From JBCCEV01 sp039030125 (lineage in GTDB: Bacteria; Pseudomonadota; Gammaproteobacteria; Ga0077536): DNA of 17,198 nt. The notes beneath the pieces are model-generated. The model saw nothing but the letters and a program-made list of their open reading frames with translations. It had not been told where the DNA came from and did not search any database. The stretch lies in NCBI GenBank assembly GCA_039030125.1, contig JBCCEV010000091.1, forward strand, positions 1 to 17,198. Direction: 5' to 3'. Both the position numbers and the translations under genes were made by a program. Positions 1 through 6,409 of this stretch are shown here, one piece after another (positions within the stretch are counted from its first letter, which is position 1; each line of letters starts with the position of its first letter).

Positions 1-581
1 ATATAGTTCGTCTCACCACCGTGGATGATCTGACTGGTCTGGTAGAGAATCATCGCTGACATCAGCAGGACGAACATCGCCGACACCGCTAGTGCCAAGG
101 CCGGGATGCTGAACAGCGCAGCTCCGATCCCCGCGAGGAAGGCGACCAGCACGCCGACCATCAGGAAACCGCCCATGAAGCTGAAGTCTTTGCGGGTCGT
201 GAGAGCGTAGCCGGACAAACCGAGGAAAATAACGCCGGTACCGCCCATTGCGGTCATTACCAGTTGGTCACCGTTAGGAATAGCGTTGAGATAGAGACTA
301 ATAATGGGTCCTAGTGTGAGACCCATAAAACCGGTCAACGCGAAAATTGAAACCAGACCCCACACGCTGTTGGCGAGCATGTTCGTCAGGAATAGAAGGC
401 CGAAGTAGCCAACAAAGGTAATCAGCATGCCGGGGTGGGGCAGGTTCAGCGCCATGGAGATTCCAGCGGTCAGGGCGCTAAACAACAGCGTCATCGACAG
501 CAAAATGTAGGTGTTTCGCAGAACCTTGTTCGTCGCCAGTACGGCAGCTTCTGAGCGATTCGCGACGTAGTTACCTTCCAT
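1..581 (-). CDS. yccA: Bax inhibitor-1 family protein YccA (3' end cut by window)
   Basis: Integral inner-membrane protein of the BI-1/YccA family. In E. coli, YccA is a substrate and modulator of the FtsH membrane protease. About 193 residues are visible and the reading frame is open to the window edge. E. coli YccA has about 219 residues, so only the last membrane segment should be missing. The sequence is a string of hydrophobic segments with the family signatures NKVLRNTYILLSMTL near the start, a TGFMGLTLGPI segment, LTTRKDFSFMGG, and the family-typical HGGETNY at the truncated end. The ATG at 581 is preceded by a strong ribosome site (AAGGAGGG, about 7 nt away). It is transcribed alone from the promoter at 658-686. 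The family match is clear; a direct role with FtsH in this organism is inference. Confidence 0.93.
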   Translation of the reverse strand, partial: MEGNYVANRSEAAVLATNKVLRNTYILLSMTLLFSALTAGISMALNLPHPGMLITFVGYFGLLFLTNMLANSVWGLVSIFALTGFMGLTLGPIISLYLNAIPNGDQLVMTAMGGTGVIFLGLSGYALTTRKDFSFMGGFLMVGVLVAFLAGIGAALFSIPALALAVSAMFVLLMSAMILYQTSQIIHGGETNY

Positions 582-657
582 TGATGTGTCCCTCCTTACG
601 AGACATTTGAAGAGTTAACCTTTAAGACCTTAGCGGTCGATGAAGGTTCTGCCATTG

Positions 658-686
658 ATAATAGGGGTGAAACGTTAAATTTCAAG
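658..686 (-). promoter_or_regulatory. yccA promoter, sigma70-like overlapping a sigma32-like element
   Basis: On the minus strand TTGAAA (680-685) and TATTAT (658-663) are separated by 16 bp, each one mismatch from the sigma70 consensus. The same stretch reads CTTGAAA, 12 nt, then CCCCTATT, which resembles the heat-shock sigma32 pattern (CTTGAAA ... CCCCATNT). Transcription would start near 651, leaving a leader of about 70 nt before the yccA ATG. The sigma32 reading is inference; the second half of the -10 element is imperfect. Confidence 0.6.
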
Positions 687-759
687 AACAAAACCGCAGA
701 ATTTAACCTGGTTCCGCAGTCGGCGTCCCTAAAAATCAATCATTTAGCTTTTGTCTGCC

Positions 760-1152
760 CTAACCCAGGCCGAGGAGCAGCAGGTTCGTTGCGCTGCCGA
801 TCACGGCGCTGAAGGTCAGCACCATTCCCAGCACCCGCGCTGGCGGGCTGGCGGTTGTGACCGCCAGCGCATAGCCGTGGAGCAAGCGCCCCAGCAGGAG
901 GGTCATCCCCGTTGCATGAATACGAACCGTGGCGTAAACGTTGAGCTCGGTGATCAACATCAATATCAGCACTAACGGGACGTATTCTTGGAAATTACCA
1001 TGGGCGCGTATCGCTCTGGCCAACGACGATTCTCCGCCATCAAGCAGACCAACGTTGAGTTGTCTTCTCAACCGAATCACGTTGAAAGACAGTGCGACGT
1101 ATATGAGCGCGAAAATCGCCGCGTAGATCGCGGTTATTGGTGTCGCGTCCAT
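760..1152 (-). CDS. MAPEG family membrane protein
   Basis: 130-residue integral membrane protein of the MAPEG family (membrane-associated proteins in eicosanoid and glutathione metabolism). Eukaryotic members include microsomal glutathione transferase. Hydrophobic segments lie at about residues 6-25, 57-75, 80-98 and 106-128. The family signature sits after the first segment: RAIRAHGNFQEYVPL, with R49, H51, N53 and E56. The length is normal for bacterial members. The ATG at 1152 lies inside the end of the upstream DUF2147 gene (19-bp overlap), so the two are probably co-transcribed and translationally coupled as the last genes of the padR unit. Bacterial MAPEG functions are mostly unknown. 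A glutathione-linked detoxification role would fit the GST-like gene in the divergent operon but is only inference. Confidence 0.88.
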   Translation of the reverse strand: MDATPITAIYAAIFALIYVALSFNVIRLRRQLNVGLLDGGESSLARAIRAHGNFQEYVPLVLILMLITELNVYATVRIHATGMTLLLGRLLHGYALAVTTASPPARVLGMVLTFSAVIGSATNLLLLGLG

Positions 1153-1553
1153 CTCTGCGTTCTGCCAAAAAGTGGGTTACCGATATAGCCGCGCACGATC
1201 AACTCACCATCGGCGATGCTGAGCCGGCAGCGATAGGTTTTTCCGTTATCCGGATCGTAAATGGTTCCGTTGCGCCACTCATCTTCGGCGAACATCATAT
1301 CGTCGATGATGACCACGCCGAGTAACGGCCGAGACCTGAGCTGCGGCTGCGGATTGTTGATATCAACACGCGAGGTATCGCCGCTCGGGCTACCGATGAT
1401 TTTGCCCTGGTAGCGCGCACCTATTTTGTTGATTTCGATATAGCCGTCTTCCTTTTGTGTGAGCCAAACGCCAGTGATCGCGTCCGGCGAAATCGCCTGG
1501 GTTGACGGCGCCATCAATCCCAAGACCACCAAGACGAGCATCCTAAGCGGCAC
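1134..1553 (-). CDS. DUF2147 domain secreted protein
   Basis: Predicted exported protein of the DUF2147 family, whose function is unknown. Recognisable family features, in order, are a GVWLTQKEDGYIEI opening, a NNPQPQLRSRPLLGV block, an EWRNGTIYDPDNGKTYRC block, and the closing RGYIGNPLFGRTQRWTR. The start is uncertain. The GTG at 1553 gives a compact signal peptide, MPLRMLVLVVLGLMAPSTQA, with a positive n-region. An ATG at 1541 lies one base after the padR stop but lacks the positive residue. A TTG at 1580 would add nine residues to the GTG version. All these starts overlap or abut the end of padR, and the stop overlaps the MAPEG gene, so the three form one unit. The domain call is firm; the start is not. 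Confidence 0.85.
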   Translation of the reverse strand: MPLRMLVLVVLGLMAPSTQAISPDAITGVWLTQKEDGYIEINKIGARYQGKIIGSPSGDTSRVDINNPQPQLRSRPLLGVVIIDDMMFAEDEWRNGTIYDPDNGKTYRCRLSIADGELIVRGYIGNPLFGRTQRWTRHQ

Positions 1554-2094
1554 GTCGATGCTCGGCTTCCAAGAATGCAATAACTTCGCTACTCCAGGCG
1601 ATGCGCGCTTGAGAGGTCAATATGCCGCGTCGCAAGGTGAGGTACATGAATTGGTGGCGGCGCTTGAGCGCGGTGGCGTCGGAAAAATAGCGCTGCTCGA
1701 TGGCATGATATTCAGCGAGTCTGTCCACGTATTGCTCGTGGTGGCGGCGCACCTCCTCGAGAAGGGCTGCTGGATCACCCAGATCGCCAGCATAGAGCTT
1801 AACCAACAGTTCGTCTTTTAAGATGGTCTCCTGCGCGGGTTCGTTGAGCCATTTCTTCAGTACTTTTCGGCCTGTCGGCGTCAACCGGTAGATTTTCTTT
1901 GCCGGACGTCCTGTTTGTGGGATCTCTTTGAAGGCAACCAGCAAATCCTCGCCCATTTTTCCCAGTTCACGATAGATCTGCTGATGAGTGGCCTGCCAAA
2001 AATAACCAATACCGCGATCGAATCCGCGGGCTATCTCGTAGCCGCTTTGCGGCTGGGATTGAAGTGCGGCAAGGATCGCAAATTTCAGTGACAT
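1543..2094 (-). CDS. PadR family transcriptional regulator with C-terminal Vir_act_alpha_C-type domain
   Basis: 183-residue DNA-binding protein. Residues 1-85 form a PadR winged helix, with LKFAILAALQSQPQSGYEIAR as the first helices, THQQIYRELGKM as the recognition region, and a wing at GRPAKKIYRLTPTGRKVL. Residues 93-183 form the helical dimerisation domain of the long PadR subfamily (KDELLVKLYAGD, then EEVRRHHEQYVDRLAEYHAIE). PadR proteins are usually autoregulatory repressors released by small ligands, often phenolic or hydrophobic. It heads the minus-strand unit padR-DUF2147-MAPEG and is divergent from the oxygenase operon across 83 bp that contain a 14-bp direct repeat. It therefore probably controls both units. 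The ATG at 2094 has only a weak ribosome site. Regulation of the divergent operon is inference from position. Confidence 0.9.
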   Translation of the reverse strand: MSLKFAILAALQSQPQSGYEIARGFDRGIGYFWQATHQQIYRELGKMGEDLLVAFKEIPQTGRPAKKIYRLTPTGRKVLKKWLNEPAQETILKDELLVKLYAGDLGDPAALLEEVRRHHEQYVDRLAEYHAIEQRYFSDATALKRRHQFMYLTLRRGILTSQARIAWSSEVIAFLEAEHRRAA

Positions 2095-2111
2095 CAGAGT
2101 TTGGCTTGACC

Positions 2112-2140
2112 TTCACAACGATACCGCTATTCTATATAAA
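2112..2140 (+). promoter_or_regulatory. Promoter of the oxygenase operon
   Basis: On the plus strand TTCACA (2112-2117), 17 bp, TATAAA (2135-2140). The -10 box runs into the first 14-bp repeat and the expected start (about 2147) lies within it. It overlaps the divergent padR promoter. A second, weaker pairing, TTGACC (2106-2111) with TATTCT (2128-2133), is also possible. Confidence 0.5.
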
Positions 2141-2156
2141 ATTAATTGCATATCAA
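2129..2156 (-). promoter_or_regulatory. padR promoter
   Basis: On the minus strand TTGATA (2151-2156) and TAGAAT (2129-2134) are separated by 16 bp; each is one mismatch from the sigma70 consensus. The -35 hexamer straddles the end of one 14-bp repeat and the start of the next, so a protein on the repeats would block it. Start near 2122, leader about 28 nt. Confidence 0.55.
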
Positions 2157-2168
2157 ATTAATTGCATA
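2139..2168 (+). repeat. Exact 14-bp direct repeat, probable PadR operator
   Basis: The 14-mer AAATTAATTGCATA occurs at 2139-2152 and again at 2155-2168, 16 bp apart start to start. It covers the -35 region of the padR promoter and the -10/start region of the oxygenase operon promoter, the expected place for an operator. Each copy contains the palindrome AATTAATT and a TGCAT element. PadR binding is inferred from position, not shown. Confidence 0.55.
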
Positions 2169-2177
2169 GAGACCCGA

Positions 2178-3593
2178 ATGAGTGCAGTCCCCGAATCTCA
2201 GATCCCCTGGCCCGGCTTGCTGGGTACCTCCTTACCCGGCGAGCAGGATTACCGCCCGCGAGTCGAAGGGCGGCTGCCGGACAATGTGCGCGGCAGTTTG
2301 TACCGCAATGGTCCCGGTTTGTTTGAGCGCGGTGGGATCCGCAAGCGACATTTGCTAGACGGTGACGGGCTGATTCAAGCCCTACATCTTGACGGTGCGG
2401 ATATTCGCTATCTGGCGAAGTTTGTGAGAACCGAGAAATTCACCGCCGAGGAGGAAGCAGGCCGCTACCTGTATCCTACTTGGTCAACGCTAGCGCCAGG
2501 CACGTTTAAGAAAAACCTTGGTGGCCGGTTCAAACCGCAGGCGGGTGTAACGGTGGTGGCTCGCAAGGATGCGTTATTGGCCTTCGATGACGTTGGGTAC
2601 CCCTACGAACTCGATGCCGTTGATCTCAAGACCCGCGGCAAGGCTCCGACGTCGCCAGTGGGGCTGCGGTCTTTCAACGCACATAGCCGGTTCGACGGGC
2701 GTTCGGGCGAGTGGTGGCAGTTCGGGCTGGCTTTCGGGCGCCACACGCAGCTCAACGTTTGCGCTCATGACCAAAGCGGTAAACCGCTGCGTCGATTTAG
2801 TATCGATACGAAACGCTCAACTTACTTGCATGACTTTTTCATTACCGAACGCTTCGTCGTTTTCAACTTGCACGCGGTTAAATTCAATCCGGCGCGCATG
2901 CTCGCGGGTCTGAAATCCTTTATTGAATGCCTAAAATGGGAGCCTCGGCTGGGGAACGAAATTTTGGTTGCCGATCGCCAAAGCGGTGATGTTGTTGCCC
3001 GCGTCGAGGCGCCGCCGAGTTTTATGTGGCACGGTCTCAACGCTTTTGACGCGGGTAATGAGCTTGTCGTCGACTTCGTCGGCTACGATCAGCCTGATCA
3101 TTTCATCGGCAACAACCCTGAGTTCGTATCAATCATGTCGGGCCGTATCGGAGATGCGCAATTTGCCGGAAAAGTTCGACGACTCGTTGTGAATCTCCGC
3201 GACAAGCGAGCCACCGAGGAGATCCTCGCCGATCAGTATCACGAGTTTCCGATGGTCCCGCCCAGCGAGGTCGGGTATCGCCACCGCTTCGGCTATTTCA
3301 CCCAGGGGAATGTCGCTGGCACCAATCTTCAGGATGCGCTGGTTCGCATTGATTGCGAGAACGGCGATATGAGCAGCTATTGTTTTGGCGACGGCTATCA
3401 AGTTGGCGAGCCAGTGCTGATAAACGACGGTGAGTGGCTGATCACGCAGGTTCTAGATGGCCGCGAGCGCCGCTCCTTTTTCGCGGTTTTGCGCGGCGAT
3501 GCCTTGCCCGACGGGCCGGTGTGCAAAATTCTGCTCGACCACCACGTACCGATCAGTTTCCACGGCTGCTGGCAAGGGCGGCGCCCGGATTGA
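2178..3593 (+). CDS. Carotenoid oxygenase family protein (carotenoid/stilbene cleavage dioxygenase type)
   Basis: 471-residue non-haem iron oxygenase of the RPE65/carotenoid cleavage family, which splits C=C bonds in carotenoids, apocarotenoids or stilbenes with O2 to give two carbonyl products. The four iron-binding histidines of the seven-bladed propeller are all visible: H169 (FNAHSRFDG), H218 (LHDFFITERFVVFN), H285 (MWHGLNAFDAG) and H462 (ISFHGCW). An N-terminal SLYRNGPGLFERGG and an HLLDGDGLIQALHL block are also typical. Length is normal and the enzyme looks intact and cytosolic, with no signal peptide. The ATG at 2178 was chosen because the upstream extension (to 2064) would run back across the promoter and into padR. 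It is the first gene of the plus-strand operon. Substrate cannot be told from sequence; carotenoid, retinoid and lignostilbene members share the same motifs. Confidence 0.92.
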   Translation: MSAVPESQIPWPGLLGTSLPGEQDYRPRVEGRLPDNVRGSLYRNGPGLFERGGIRKRHLLDGDGLIQALHLDGADIRYLAKFVRTEKFTAEEEAGRYLYPTWSTLAPGTFKKNLGGRFKPQAGVTVVARKDALLAFDDVGYPYELDAVDLKTRGKAPTSPVGLRSFNAHSRFDGRSGEWWQFGLAFGRHTQLNVCAHDQSGKPLRRFSIDTKRSTYLHDFFITERFVVFNLHAVKFNPARMLAGLKSFIECLKWEPRLGNEILVADRQSGDVVARVEAPPSFMWHGLNAFDAGNELVVDFVGYDQPDHFIGNNPEFVSIMSGRIGDAQFAGKVRRLVVNLRDKRATEEILADQYHEFPMVPPSEVGYRHRFGYFTQGNVAGTNLQDALVRIDCENGDMSSYCFGDGYQVGEPVLINDGEWLITQVLDGRERRSFFAVLRGDALPDGPVCKILLDHHVPISFHGCWQGRRPD

Positions 3594-3621
3594 TTGTTGG
3601 CCTGAAGCACTTTATGTTCCC

Positions 3622-3641
3622 ACTCTCGACTGTCGGGGAGT
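3622..3641 (+). promoter_or_regulatory. Small hairpin over the ribosome site of the dioxygenase gene
   Basis: ACTCTC (3622-3627) can pair with GGGGAGT (3635-3641) around a short loop. The paired right arm contains the only good ribosome-binding sequence (GGGGAG) for the TTG start at 3651, so the structure could damp translation of the second operon gene. Stem of about six pairs including a G-U; tentative. Confidence 0.3.
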
Positions 3642-3650
3642 TGGGTCGCA

Positions 3651-4499
3651 TTGCAGGTCACACCGCTGCATCCTCATATCGGGGCCGAGATCACGGATAT
3701 CGATCTCGCCAGAGAGCTTGACGAGGATACCTTCGCCGGAATCTTAGCGGCGTTTAACCGCTATTCGGTTTTAGCGTTTCCAGACCAGCCGATTGACGAC
3801 GACCAGCAGGTGCGGTTTAGCGCGCGCTTCGGGAAATTGGAGAAAACATCCTTTGCCGTGGGCGCCAATAATCCCTACATCTACCAGCTTTCGAATATCG
3901 ATGATGCGGGCAAGGTTCTCCCGCCCGATTCGAGCAAGCGTAACTTCTTGCTAGTCAACGCCCGCTGGCACACCGACAGTTCGTTTCGCGAAATTCCCGC
4001 GCTGGCATCCATCCTGTCGGCCAGGCTGATCCCGGCGAAAGAGGGCGGAAATACCGAGTTCGCTTCGATGCGGGTGGGCTATCAGACGTTACCGCAAGAC
4101 CGCCGCGACCAACTCAAAGGTCTCATTGGCATTCACCATTACGCGTACTCGGTCGGTTTATTCGGTGAGACAGGTGTGACTCAGAAGGAACTTGATGCCC
4201 TGCCTCCAGCCTCACATCCACTGGTGCGAACGCACCCAGGCAGCGGCGAGCCGAGTTTATACGTCAGTGGCCACATTCGCATGATCGAAGGCCTACCTGA
4301 AAAAGAAGGTCGCGAGCTTGCCGAAGAGTTGGTGTCTTGGTGCACGCGCGAAGAATTCGTGTACCGCCATGTCTGGCGCCCCAACGAAATAGTGATGTGG
4401 GATAACCGCTGCGCGTTGCACCGCGTCGCTCACGTCCCTCTAACCGAGCGTCGTATCATGCACCGCACGACCGTCGCTGGGGACGGTCCGGTGAGCTAA
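3651..4499 (+). CDS. TauD/TfdA family Fe(II)/2-oxoglutarate-dependent dioxygenase
   Basis: 282-residue cytosolic dioxygenase that couples decarboxylation of 2-oxoglutarate to hydroxylation of an unidentified substrate. The facial triad is visible as H107 and D109 in RWHTDSSF and H257 in WDNRCALHRV. The 2-oxoglutarate-binding arginine is probably R268 or R272 in RRIMHRTTVAGD. The opening PLHPHIGAEITDIDL and the closing HRTTVAGDGP are closest to the TfdA branch (2,4-D/alpha-ketoglutarate dioxygenase-like) rather than strict taurine enzymes. There is no ATG at the N-terminus. The TTG at 3651 is preceded by GGGGAG (10 nt), and an in-frame stop lies just upstream at 3603, so TTG is the likely start. 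It follows the oxygenase by 57 bp and precedes the SDR gene by 18 bp on the same strand. Family call is secure, substrate is not. Confidence 0.92.
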   Translation: MQVTPLHPHIGAEITDIDLARELDEDTFAGILAAFNRYSVLAFPDQPIDDDQQVRFSARFGKLEKTSFAVGANNPYIYQLSNIDDAGKVLPPDSSKRNFLLVNARWHTDSSFREIPALASILSARLIPAKEGGNTEFASMRVGYQTLPQDRRDQLKGLIGIHHYAYSVGLFGETGVTQKELDALPPASHPLVRTHPGSGEPSLYVSGHIRMIEGLPEKEGRELAEELVSWCTREEFVYRHVWRPNEIVMWDNRCALHRVAHVPLTERRIMHRTTVAGDGPVS

Positions 4500-4517
4500 C
4501 GTAAGGAACGAATATCG

Positions 4518-5219
4518 ATGAATGACAAGGTTTGCCTCATTAGCGGGGTAGGTCCGGGTACCGGTACGGCGCTGGCCAAGCGTTTTGCCGAAGGCGGGTA
4601 CAAAATTGCGATGCTCGCCCGCGACGCATCGCGGCTCAAACAGCTTGAAAGCGAGATTGGCGGCGCGCGTGGTTACGTCTGCGATGTCGCTGATGAACAA
4701 ACCGTTGACACGGTGGTCGCGCAAGTGCGCGAGGATATGGGCGCCCCGTCTATTCTCATCCACAATGCCGTGCGCGGTACATTCGGAAATTTTTTGGAAG
4801 CTGATCCGCAGGATCTCGCGACCAATTTTCAAATCAACACGATGGGGTTTCTTTACCTCGCGCGCGCCGTCGCACCGGCGATGGTGGAAGCCGGAGAAGG
4901 CGTTATTCTTGCCTCGGGAAACACTTCGGCACTGCGCGGTAAACCCAACTTTGCAAGTTTTGCACCCACCAAAGCGGCGCAACGAATATTGGCGGAGTCG
5001 ATGGCGCGCGAATTAGGCCCGCAAGGCGTCCATGTTGCCTACGTGGTGATCGATGCGGTGATTGACGTGCCTTGGACCCGCGAAGCCTTCAGCGATAAGC
5101 CGGATGAGTATTTCATCCAACCTAGCGCCATTGCCGAGACGACGTTTCATGTTGCTCATCAAGAACGCTCCGGTTGGTCTTTCAATGTTGAAGTGCGACC
5201 GTTCGGTGAGGTGTGGTAG
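4518..5219 (+). CDS. Short-chain dehydrogenase/reductase family protein lacking the canonical Ser/Tyr
   Basis: 233-residue Rossmann-fold protein of the SDR superfamily. The nucleotide loop is SGVGPGTGTALA (about residues 9-20), a variant of TGxxxGxG. The NNAG motif is changed to HNAVRG, while the helix-4 Asn is kept in FQINTMG. In the active site, the position of the catalytic Tyr of YxxxK is Phe (FAPTK, F148/K152). The Ser expected 13 residues earlier is Asn (N135 in SGNTSALRG, with S133, T136 and S137 close by). The lysine remains. This suggests either a binding or non-redox role, or a reaction that does not need the tyrosine; other SDRs of this subgroup may share the change. A ribosome site AAGGAA precedes the ATG at 4518. 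The stop is 2 bp before the CoA-transferase ATG, so the two are tightly coupled. Confidence 0.88.
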   Translation: MNDKVCLISGVGPGTGTALAKRFAEGGYKIAMLARDASRLKQLESEIGGARGYVCDVADEQTVDTVVAQVREDMGAPSILIHNAVRGTFGNFLEADPQDLATNFQINTMGFLYLARAVAPAMVEAGEGVILASGNTSALRGKPNFASFAPTKAAQRILAESMARELGPQGVHVAYVVIDAVIDVPWTREAFSDKPDEYFIQPSAIAETTFHVAHQERSGWSFNVEVRPFGEVW

Positions 5220-5221
5220 CT

Positions 5222-6409
5222 ATGGCTGGACCCCTTGAGGGCATACGGATCGTTGACTTAAGTCGCGTGTTGGCGGGACCGGCGGCGACGCGGGTACTTG
5301 CCGATCAGGGTGCTGACGTCATTAAAGTGGAACCACCGGAAGGTGATATTTCGCGATATCTGGGCGTGCAAAAGGACAGCATTTCTTCTTTCTATCTCAA
5401 CATTAATCGCAACAAGCGGGCGATCGCACTGAACCTACGCAAACCGGAGTCGATCGAGATCATCAAACGCCTCATTAAGGGCGCGGATGCGATCGTGCAG
5501 AATTTTAGACCTGGCGTGATGGAGAAAATGGGTCTTGATGAAACCGCCGTGCGCGCCATTCAACCCGACATTGTGTATGTGTCGATCAGCGGTTTTGGAG
5601 AGAAAGGACCTTATGCTCATCAACGCGTTTACGATCCAGTGATTCAGGCCTTATCTGGCCTAACCGACATTCAAGCGGATCTTGAAACCGGCCGCCCGCG
5701 GATGGTGCGTACGATTATCCCTGATAAAACGACGGCACTGACCGGCGCGCAGGCCATCACCGCTGCGCTGCTCAAACGGGCACGCACCGGAGAGGGTTGT
5801 CATGTGCGCCTCGCGATGCTCGACGCAACGATCGCATTTCTGTGGCCCGAAGGCATGGTGAATCAAACGGTGGTCGATGACCCAGACGCCGATCGGGTCG
5901 GCCAACTTGCCCAGGATCTAATCTACCAAACCGCGGATGGCTATATTACCGCCGCAGCGGTTTCTAACCAGGAATGGGCCGGAATGTGCGAGGCACTTGG
6001 AAAACCGGAATGGGAAAAAGATCCGCGCTTTGCGACGCCCGCCGATCGCTTGAGCAATTCGAAAATCCGGCTGACCCAGGTCTCCGCGATCATTGAAAAA
6101 CAAAGCAGTGCCTACTGGCTCGAAAAACTCGATGCGGCGAGCGTCCCTTCCGCACCGGTTCTAATGCGCAAGGATGTGCTTGAAGATCCCCAGGTGATTG
6201 CGAATGAATTGATCCTCGAATACGACCATCCATCGCTAGGGCGAGTGCGCCAGCCGCGCGGGGCGGCGCGCTTCGACGAAGCGGATCTCGCGCCGCATTA
6301 CGCGGCGCGCCTGGGTCAGCATAACGCGGAAGTGCTAAAAGAGATCGGGTATTCGGACGACGAAGTTGAAGCACTGCAAAACGATAAGGTGACTGTCGCG
6401 CATGGCTGA
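5222..6409 (+). CDS. CaiB/BaiF (family III) CoA transferase
   Basis: 395-residue family III acyl-CoA transferase, which moves CoA between carboxylic acids through an aspartyl-CoA anhydride. The N-terminal signature is clear: GIRIVDLSRVLAGP, then ADVIKVEPPEGD, then the NRNKRAIALNL block and NFRPGVMEKMGL. The catalytic aspartate is D138 in RVYDPVIQALSG. The C-terminal part has the usual GYITAAAVSNQEW region and a PSAPV segment. Length is normal. The ATG at 5222 is preferred over the GTG at 5213 because GAGGTG lies about 9 nt before it. It overlaps the GST-like gene by 8 bp, and the SDR gene ends 2 bp upstream. Its presence shows that the pathway passes through a CoA thioester. Donor and acceptor acids are unknown; racemase members (AMACR type) share the fold and cannot be fully excluded. 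Confidence 0.93.
   Translation: MAGPLEGIRIVDLSRVLAGPAATRVLADQGADVIKVEPPEGDISRYLGVQKDSISSFYLNINRNKRAIALNLRKPESIEIIKRLIKGADAIVQNFRPGVMEKMGLDETAVRAIQPDIVYVSISGFGEKGPYAHQRVYDPVIQALSGLTDIQADLETGRPRMVRTIIPDKTTALTGAQAITAALLKRARTGEGCHVRLAMLDATIAFLWPEGMVNQTVVDDPDADRVGQLAQDLIYQTADGYITAAAVSNQEWAGMCEALGKPEWEKDPRFATPADRLSNSKIRLTQVSAIIEKQSSAYWLEKLDAASVPSAPVLMRKDVLEDPQVIANELILEYDHPSLGRVRQPRGAARFDEADLAPHYAARLGQHNAEVLKEIGYSDDEVEALQNDKVTVAHG

Noticed and set aside
582..759. Possible terminator of the MAPEG unit or small RNA between MAPEG and yccA
   Set aside because: Only a weak AT-rich stem near 730-750 was seen; the gap is adequately explained by the yccA promoter and leader.
1459..1821. 120-residue plus-strand open frame
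   Set aside because: It lies opposite padR and DUF2147, whose motifs are clear; no domain or ribosome site supports it.
2064..2177. Upstream in-frame extension of the carotenoid oxygenase
   Set aside because: It would begin inside padR on the other strand and be encoded by the promoter/operator region; the ATG at 2178 matches the usual family N-terminus.
4440..4982. 180-residue open frame opposite the SDR gene
   Set aside because: No recognisable domain, and the plus-strand SDR has clear motifs and a ribosome site.
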